A DNA stretch of 11,662 nt from Bacteroidales bacterium UBA1253 (GTDB lineage Bacteria > Bacteroidota > Bacteroidia > Bacteroidales > Paludibacteraceae): contig DBVX01000037.1 in NCBI GenBank assembly GCA_002308815.1, forward strand, positions 14,748 to 26,409. Direction: 5' to 3'. Position 1 is the stretch's first letter; every line of letters begins with the position of its first letter. Both the position numbers and the translations under genes were made by a program. A model generated the notes under the pieces. It saw only the letters and a program-made list of their open reading frames with translations, made no database searches and was not told the origin of the DNA. Below are positions 7,818 through 11,662 of the stretch, piece by piece.

Positions 7818-9488
7818 ATGAACAAAATCACCATTTATTGCAAGAATGACCGTCGGTACTATGACATTGACTGCGGAATCTCTTTGCTCGATTTGTACCG
7901 GCAGACAGGTCTGAAACTCCGCTACCCCGTTGTGGCGGCGCGTGTCAATTACAAACTCCAGAGCCTTGATTTCACCATCTACAAGCCCAAGGACATCGAG
8001 TTCCTCGATGCATCCTCTCCGGCGGGTATGCGTTGCTACGTCCGCACCCTTTCAATGGTTATGGCGTGTGCCGTCCGTGACCTCTATCCCGACGGCGATC
8101 TCCGCATTGAGCACCCCATCTCCAAAGGCTACTACTGCACGGTACGCGATGCCAAAGGCGACAAAGTCACTCTGACAGAACGCGACATAGCCGCCATCAA
8201 GGAAAGGATGCAACTGATCATCCGGGAAGACCAGCCCATCGTCACTGAAGAGAAACAGACAAAGGAAGTCATTCGCCTCTTCACCGAACACAAGGAGGGG
8301 CAGACCACGCTCTTCAAGACGCTCGGCAACCCCTACTGCCGTTACTTCCGCATGGGGGACTTCATTGACTACTACACGGGCGTGCTGATGCCTTCCACGG
8401 GCTATATCCACCTCTTCGACATCATTCCCTACAATGAGGATATGCTCTTGCGCATACCCTGCAGGTGCGACCCTATGCGGCTCGAAGACCTCTGCACACA
8501 GGACAAGATGTTCGACATATTCAAAGAATATATGAACTGGTGCAGTCTGCTGCATATATCCAACGTCGGCGAGTTCAACGAGTTCTGCAAGACCAAGAAT
8601 CTCTTTGAGATGATTAAAGTCAGCGAGGCACTCCATGAGAAGAAGGTCTCGAAGATCGCCGATATGATTGCCTCCCGCGAGCTGCTTCCCCGTTTCATTC
8701 TCATTTCAGGACCCTCATCTTCCGGCAAGACCACCTTCTCCATGCGACTGCGCATCCAGTTGATGGTGAACGGCATACAGCCCGTTGTGATTTCAATGGA
8801 CAACTACTTCGTCAACCGTGAGGACACACCCCGCGATGAAAACGGAAAATGGGACTTCGAGCATCTTCACGCACTTGATCTGGATCTCTTCCGAAAGGAT
8901 CTCGGCGACCTGCTTGAAGGGAAGGAGGTGGCACTGCCTACGTTCAACTTCGAGACGGGCAAGCGCGAGTACCGGGGCAACAAACTGCAACTGAAACCCG
9001 ATATGATCTGCATCATTGAAGGACTCCATGCCCTCAACCCCGAACTCATACCCAACATCCCCCGTGAAGCTACCTTCAAGGTCTTTGTTTCAGCCATCAC
9101 GTCTGTCAATCTGGACAACCACAACTGGATTCCTACTGCCGATCTGCGCCTCATACGCCGCATCGTCCGCGACTACCGCTATCGTGGTTACTCAGCGCAG
9201 GACACCATCGGACGCTATGAGAGTGTCAAACGGGGCGAGGAGACGTGGATTTACCCCTATCAAGAGGAGGCAGACGCGATGTTCAACTCCGCGCTGCTCT
9301 TCGAACTGGCGGTACTCAAACGCCACGCCGAACCCATCATCTCCGATGTACCCAAGTACTCCGACGAATATACGGACGCGCACAGGCTGCTCAAGGAGCT
9401 CAGCTACTTCGAACCCATACCTGAAAGGGAGATACCCCCGACCAGTTTCCTGCGCGAATTTGTCGGCGGAAGTTCCTTCCGGTACTGA
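7818..9488 (+). CDS. Nucleoside (uridine-type) kinase with N-terminal ThrRS-like TGS/SAD region
   Basis: This 556-residue protein has two parts. Residues 1-65 are a TGS-like domain, and about 70-260 follow the second domain and linker helix of threonyl-tRNA synthetase (AVRDLYPD, LTERDIAAIKERM, MPSTGYI, and VGEFNEFC where ThrRS has its IGKQLDLY-like segment). The residues aligned with the ThrRS editing ligands H73, H77, C182 and H186 are Met80, Cys84, Tyr186 and Leu190, so zinc binding and editing should be absent. From about 292 there is a uridine kinase/phosphoribulokinase domain: P-loop GPSSSGKTT (298-306), SMDNYF (326-331) with the likely substrate-binding Asp328, LPTFNF (373-378), IIEGLHAL (399-406), and RLIRRIVRDYRYRGYSA (444-460) as the lid. 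It probably phosphorylates a nucleoside using NTP; the exact substrate is uncertain. The protein type is widespread in Bacteroidetes. The start has an A-rich leader and no Shine-Dalgarno site. Confidence 0.93.
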   Translation: MNKITIYCKNDRRYYDIDCGISLLDLYRQTGLKLRYPVVAARVNYKLQSLDFTIYKPKDIEFLDASSPAGMRCYVRTLSMVMACAVRDLYPDGDLRIEHPISKGYYCTVRDAKGDKVTLTERDIAAIKERMQLIIREDQPIVTEEKQTKEVIRLFTEHKEGQTTLFKTLGNPYCRYFRMGDFIDYYTGVLMPSTGYIHLFDIIPYNEDMLLRIPCRCDPMRLEDLCTQDKMFDIFKEYMNWCSLLHISNVGEFNEFCKTKNLFEMIKVSEALHEKKVSKIADMIASRELLPRFILISGPSSSGKTTFSMRLRIQLMVNGIQPVVISMDNYFVNREDTPRDENGKWDFEHLHALDLDLFRKDLGDLLEGKEVALPTFNFETGKREYRGNKLQLKPDMICIIEGLHALNPELIPNIPREATFKVFVSAITSVNLDNHNWIPTADLRLIRRIVRDYRYRGYSAQDTIGRYESVKRGEETWIYPYQEEADAMFNSALLFELAVLKRHAEPIISDVPKYSDEYTDAHRLLKELSYFEPIPEREIPPTSFLREFVGGSSFRY

Positions 9489-9495
9489 TTACCGG
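9479..9495 (+). repeat. Hairpin spanning the nucleoside kinase stop codon
   Basis: CCGGTA (9479-9484) pairs with TACCGG (9490-9495) around a five-base loop that contains the TGA stop (9486-9488). No T-run follows. It could slow ribosomes or protect an mRNA end, or be chance. Confidence 0.4.
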
Positions 9496-9506
9496 GTACG
9501 CCACAC

Positions 9507-9537
9507 TGGTACGCAAGCGTCCCGCTTGCGGCAACCA
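9507..9537. repeat. Strong GC hairpin, possible REP-like palindrome or terminator
   Basis: CGCAAGCG (9512-9519) and CGCTTGCG (9523-9530) form a perfect 8-bp stem with the 3-base loop TCC. Outside it TGGT (9507-9510) can pair with ACCA (9534-9537) across a 1x3 internal loop. No U-tract follows directly on the plus strand (next bases GCAACCAACC), which argues against a classic intrinsic terminator. On the opposite strand it also lacks a U-tract. It occupies the spacer between the kinase and SPOR genes. Confidence 0.55.
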
Positions 9538-9582
9538 ACCCACAGAGTATAAAAAAAATCATCCTCAAAAAAAAGAGTCTTT

Positions 9583-10053
9583 ATGTTCCGAAATAGTTTG
9601 ATTTTTCTTTTCCTCTCTTTCGCATTGCTCGCCTTCGCGCAGCAACCCGCTCCGACTGCCACCGCTCCTGACACACTTCCATATCCTCAGATTTTCAATG
9701 ATATGCCCAATGTGCGTATTGTGCAGAGTGTTTCCGTAACGCGGCTGATGCAGGAAAAAATAGCAGGTATTGGCTCATCAGCGAGAGAAGGTATCGGATG
9801 GCGCGTGCAGGTCTATTCCTCCAATACTCCTGTCCAGTCCAAAGCCGGCGCGCTCGTGCTGGAAACCAGACTCAAGAAGGCTGTCAGTCAGCCTGTCTAT
9901 ATCGTCTCCACGCCGCCTTTCATCAAGGTTCGTGTGGGCGATTTCCCAACGCAGGAGGAAGCGGCGGCGTTCAAGAGCGAACTTCTCACCCTCTTTCCCG
10001 AATTGGTCGGCGACACCTACATAGTCCGCGATGACCATATCAAGATCCGCTGA
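9583..10053 (+). CDS. Exported SPOR-domain protein
   Basis: This 156-residue protein has a signal peptide (1-19, likely cut after AFA, leaving QQPAP). A Pro/Thr-rich spacer follows, and then a short helical region (about 42-68). The C-terminal SPOR domain spans about 71-150, starting GWRVQVYSSN and including VYIVSTPPFIKVRVGDFPT, the typical strand pattern with the RVGDF turn, and TQEEAAAFKSEL as its second helix. SPOR domains bind peptidoglycan stripped of stem peptides, often at division sites, so a periplasmic cell-wall-binding role is likely. The protein has no enzymatic domain and no lipobox. It begins 94 bp after the kinase stop, with AAAAGAG upstream of the ATG. No clear TAnnTTTG promoter is seen in the spacer, so it may be co-transcribed with the kinase. 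The mature part is near the minimum size for such proteins. Confidence 0.9.
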   Translation: MFRNSLIFLFLSFALLAFAQQPAPTATAPDTLPYPQIFNDMPNVRIVQSVSVTRLMQEKIAGIGSSAREGIGWRVQVYSSNTPVQSKAGALVLETRLKKAVSQPVYIVSTPPFIKVRVGDFPTQEEAAAFKSELLTLFPELVGDTYIVRDDHIKIR

Positions 10054-10060
10054 CACGGAA

Positions 10061-10096
10061 GCTTTGGAACCAAAGTCAAGAAAATAAACTTTATTT
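10061..10096. terminator. Two adjacent palindromes between convergent genes, possible bidirectional terminator
   Basis: CTTTGG (10062-10067) and CCAAAG (10070-10075) form one palindrome. AAATAAA (10082-10088) and TTTATTT (10090-10096) form a second, which includes the mfd stop codon at 10091-10093. They lie just after the SPOR gene stop, where convergent transcripts meet. Neither has a long U-tract and the loops are very tight, so the terminator call is weak. Confidence 0.35.
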
Positions 10097-11662
10097 CCCG
10101 TCCGAGTCATTTTCCTCTATCTTGCCCAGCAGCGTGATAGCCCCCTTCACGGTACGCACCTGCTCTACGGTGGCATAGATCTTGCCCGTCGTCTGTCCGC
10201 ACTTGTCCTTGTCCTGCACCAGACGGCAGCGGTTCTGGCGCGACTGGATGTAACGCAGCACCTTAGAGAATGTGTCGCTCCGGAAATACGAAGGGTTGCG
10301 GGTGGTGAAATAGATGACCATCCGTTCCTGCTTGAGGAACACCTTCTCAATACCCAGACGGCAGCACAGCCATCGCAGGCGCACCACCTGCATCAGTTCC
10401 TCCGCTTCCGGCGGTATGACTCCGAACCGGTCGCGAAGCCTCTTGCAATAGGCTTGCAACTCGTCCTCGTTCTTCAGTCCGTCCAGTTCGCGGTAAAGAG
10501 ACAGCCGCTCGGCGATGTTCTCTATATAGGTGGCGGGGAAGGCCAGCGGCAGGTCGCTCTCTAACAGGCAGTCCTGACACCACTGCCGCTGTACCGCCGC
10601 CGTTTCCTCTCCGGCTGGTGCGTCCTCTCCTTTCTCCTCGGGCAGCATCTCCTCCTTGAGTTCCGCCACCGCCTCGTTGAGGATGCGCTGGTAAGTCTCG
10701 TACCCGAGGTCGGCGATGAAGCCGGACTGCTCGGCACCGAGCAGGTTGCCCGCGCCGCGTATGTCCAAATCCTGCATGGCGAGGCTGAAACCCTTGCCCA
10801 GGTCGGAGAATGTGACGATGGCATCCAGACGGCGGCGCGCGTCGGAGGTCAGCAGTTCGCGGTCGGGCGCAATCAGATAGCAGTACGCCTTGCGGTTGCT
10901 GCGGCCGACACGCCCGCGCAGTTGGTGCAGGTCGCTCAGACCGTAGTGCTGCGCCGCGTAGATAATCATCGTATTGACGTTCGGTATGTCCACACCCGAC
11001 TCGATGATGGTGGTGGAGACCAGAATGTCGTAATCGTAGTTGATGAACGCCTCTAACCGCTCCTCCATCTCGGCGGGCGGCATCTGCCCGTGCGCCGTGA
11101 CAATGCGCGCTTCGGGGCAGAGACGGTTCAACTGGCGCACCACGCGGTCGTGCATCTCGATGCGGTTATTGACCACGAACACCTGCCCGTTCCTACCCAA
11201 CTCATTGTTGATAGCCTCGCGGATAACATCCTCGTCCTCCAGCGAGATGACCTCCGTCTGTATGGGATAGCGGTTGGGCGGGGGCGTGGTCATGATGCTC
11301 ATGTCGCGCGCTCCTAACAGCGAGAACTGCAGCGTGCGGGGGATGGGTGTCGCCGTGAGCGTGAGCACATCCACCGAGGCGCGGAGGTTCTTGAGTTTGT
11401 CCTTTACCGCAACACCTAACTTCTGCTCCTCGTCGATGATGAGCAGTCCGAAGTCGTGCCATTCGACCTGCTTGCCCACAATCTTGTGCGTGCCTATCAG
11501 TATGTCAATCCTGCCCGCCTTCAGGTCAGCGAGAATCTCCTGCGTTTCCTTGGGTGTCTTGCCCCGCGAGAGGTATTCCACTCGGACGGGGAAGTCCTTG
11601 AACCGCTCCTTGAACGAGTTGTAGTGCTGGAGGGCGAGCACGGTGGTCGGCACCAGCACGGC
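10091..11662 (-). CDS. mfd: Transcription-repair coupling factor Mfd, C-terminal part (5' end beyond right edge)
   Basis: The frame is open from the right edge to a TAA at 10091, giving 523 residues; full-length proteins are usually about 1,100-1,170, so the UvrB-like N-terminal half, the RNA polymerase-interacting domain and Walker A lie outside. Mfd is a DNA translocase that removes stalled RNA polymerase and recruits UvrA. Visible helicase motifs are AVLVPTTVLALQHY at the start (motif Ia), GTHKIV, IIDEEQKLGV (motif II, DEEQ form, about residue 77), TATPIPRTLQ (motif III), STTIIESGVDIPN (motif V) and HQLRGRVGRSNRKAYCYL (motif VI). LDIRGAGNLLGAEQSGF belongs to the TRG translocation module. 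The C-terminal D7 domain follows (about 370-523, AERLSLYRELDGLKNEDEL and LRDRFGVIPPEAEEL). The RecG-like TRG motif and the D7 domain separate it from RecG. It is transcribed toward the SPOR gene and is not part of the other operon. Confidence 0.97.
   Translation of the reverse strand, partial: AVLVPTTVLALQHYNSFKERFKDFPVRVEYLSRGKTPKETQEILADLKAGRIDILIGTHKIVGKQVEWHDFGLLIIDEEQKLGVAVKDKLKNLRASVDVLTLTATPIPRTLQFSLLGARDMSIMTTPPPNRYPIQTEVISLEDEDVIREAINNELGRNGQVFVVNNRIEMHDRVVRQLNRLCPEARIVTAHGQMPPAEMEERLEAFINYDYDILVSTTIIESGVDIPNVNTMIIYAAQHYGLSDLHQLRGRVGRSNRKAYCYLIAPDRELLTSDARRRLDAIVTFSDLGKGFSLAMQDLDIRGAGNLLGAEQSGFIADLGYETYQRILNEAVAELKEEMLPEEKGEDAPAGEETAAVQRQWCQDCLLESDLPLAFPATYIENIAERLSLYRELDGLKNEDELQAYCKRLRDRFGVIPPEAEELMQVVRLRWLCCRLGIEKVFLKQERMVIYFTTRNPSYFRSDTFSKVLRYIQSRQNRCRLVQDKDKCGQTTGKIYATVEQVRTVKGAITLLGKIEENDSDGK

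Larger units (their letters stand above)
7747..7818. repeat. Imperfect inverted repeat containing both divergent promoters
   Basis: The arms are 7747-7776 and 7790-7818, with a 13-bp spacer and centre near 7783. Read outward, both arms contain TAnnTTTGCAAGCC, then two mismatched bases, then AATGAAAAAA followed by CAA. The left arm has one extra A. The outermost core, GGCTTGCAAA (7763-7772) against TTTGCAAGCC (7794-7803), is a perfect 10-bp pair. The symmetry covers the -33, the -7 and the first leader bases of both promoters, so it may also serve as a dyad operator. Confidence 0.8.

Noticed and set aside
7747-7818. Phase-variable invertible promoter of the Bacteroides type
   Set aside because: The spacer between the repeat arms is only 13 bp and both orientations already carry a promoter, so inversion would change almost nothing. 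No recombinase gene is in the window.
8052-8636. A 194-codon minus-strand frame inside the nucleoside kinase gene
   Set aside because: It lies within a region matching the ThrRS-like domains on the plus strand and shows no family signature of its own.
1-11662. Defence island, prophage, transposon, CRISPR array or biosynthetic cluster
   Set aside because: Every substantial frame on both strands is accounted for by housekeeping or envelope genes. No integrase, transposase, direct-repeat array, tRNA or abrupt composition change was seen.

Overview
The window looks like core chromosome from a member of the Bacteroidota, most likely the order Bacteroidales. The evidence is a lipoprotein GH20 hexosaminidase of the Bacteroidales type, a DEEQ-type Mfd, a TGS/ThrRS-like nucleoside kinase common in Bacteroidetes, two TAnnTTTG promoter elements (the Bacteroidetes -7 consensus), A-rich leaders with few clear Shine-Dalgarno sites, and fairly GC-rich coding DNA. 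No species can be named from the sequence. I see no mobile element, CRISPR array, tRNA, rRNA or defence locus.

Layout: positions 7672 down to 1 (minus strand) hold six tightly packed genes that probably form one operon: GH20 beta-N-acetylhexosaminidase, a short formate/nitrite-type channel, an RluA-type pseudouridine synthase, the ribosome silencing factor RsfS, the membrane protease FtsH, and a secreted M16 zinc peptidase cut off by the left edge. The gene junctions are 1 bp gap, 4 bp overlap (ATGA), 27 bp gap, 32 bp overlap and 4 bp overlap (ATGA). Positions 7673-7817 are a divergent regulatory region. It contains an imperfect inverted repeat in which each arm carries a promoter and the start of a leader, one firing towards the operon and one towards the plus-strand genes.

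On the plus strand lie a 556-residue nucleoside kinase (7818-9488), a spacer with two hairpins, and a small exported SPOR-domain protein (9583-10053). Converging on these from the right edge is the C-terminal part of mfd (10091-11662, minus), with nested palindromes between the two stop codons.

The operon mixes RNA modification and ribosome hibernation (RluA-like, RsfS), membrane and envelope proteolysis (FtsH, M16), glycan cleavage (GH20) and small-anion transport (FNT). Its members are individually familiar and no wholly new system is apparent. The points most worth following up are the mirror-image divergent promoter, the kinase that carries an editing-dead N-terminal half of threonyl-tRNA synthetase, and the shortened FNT channel.
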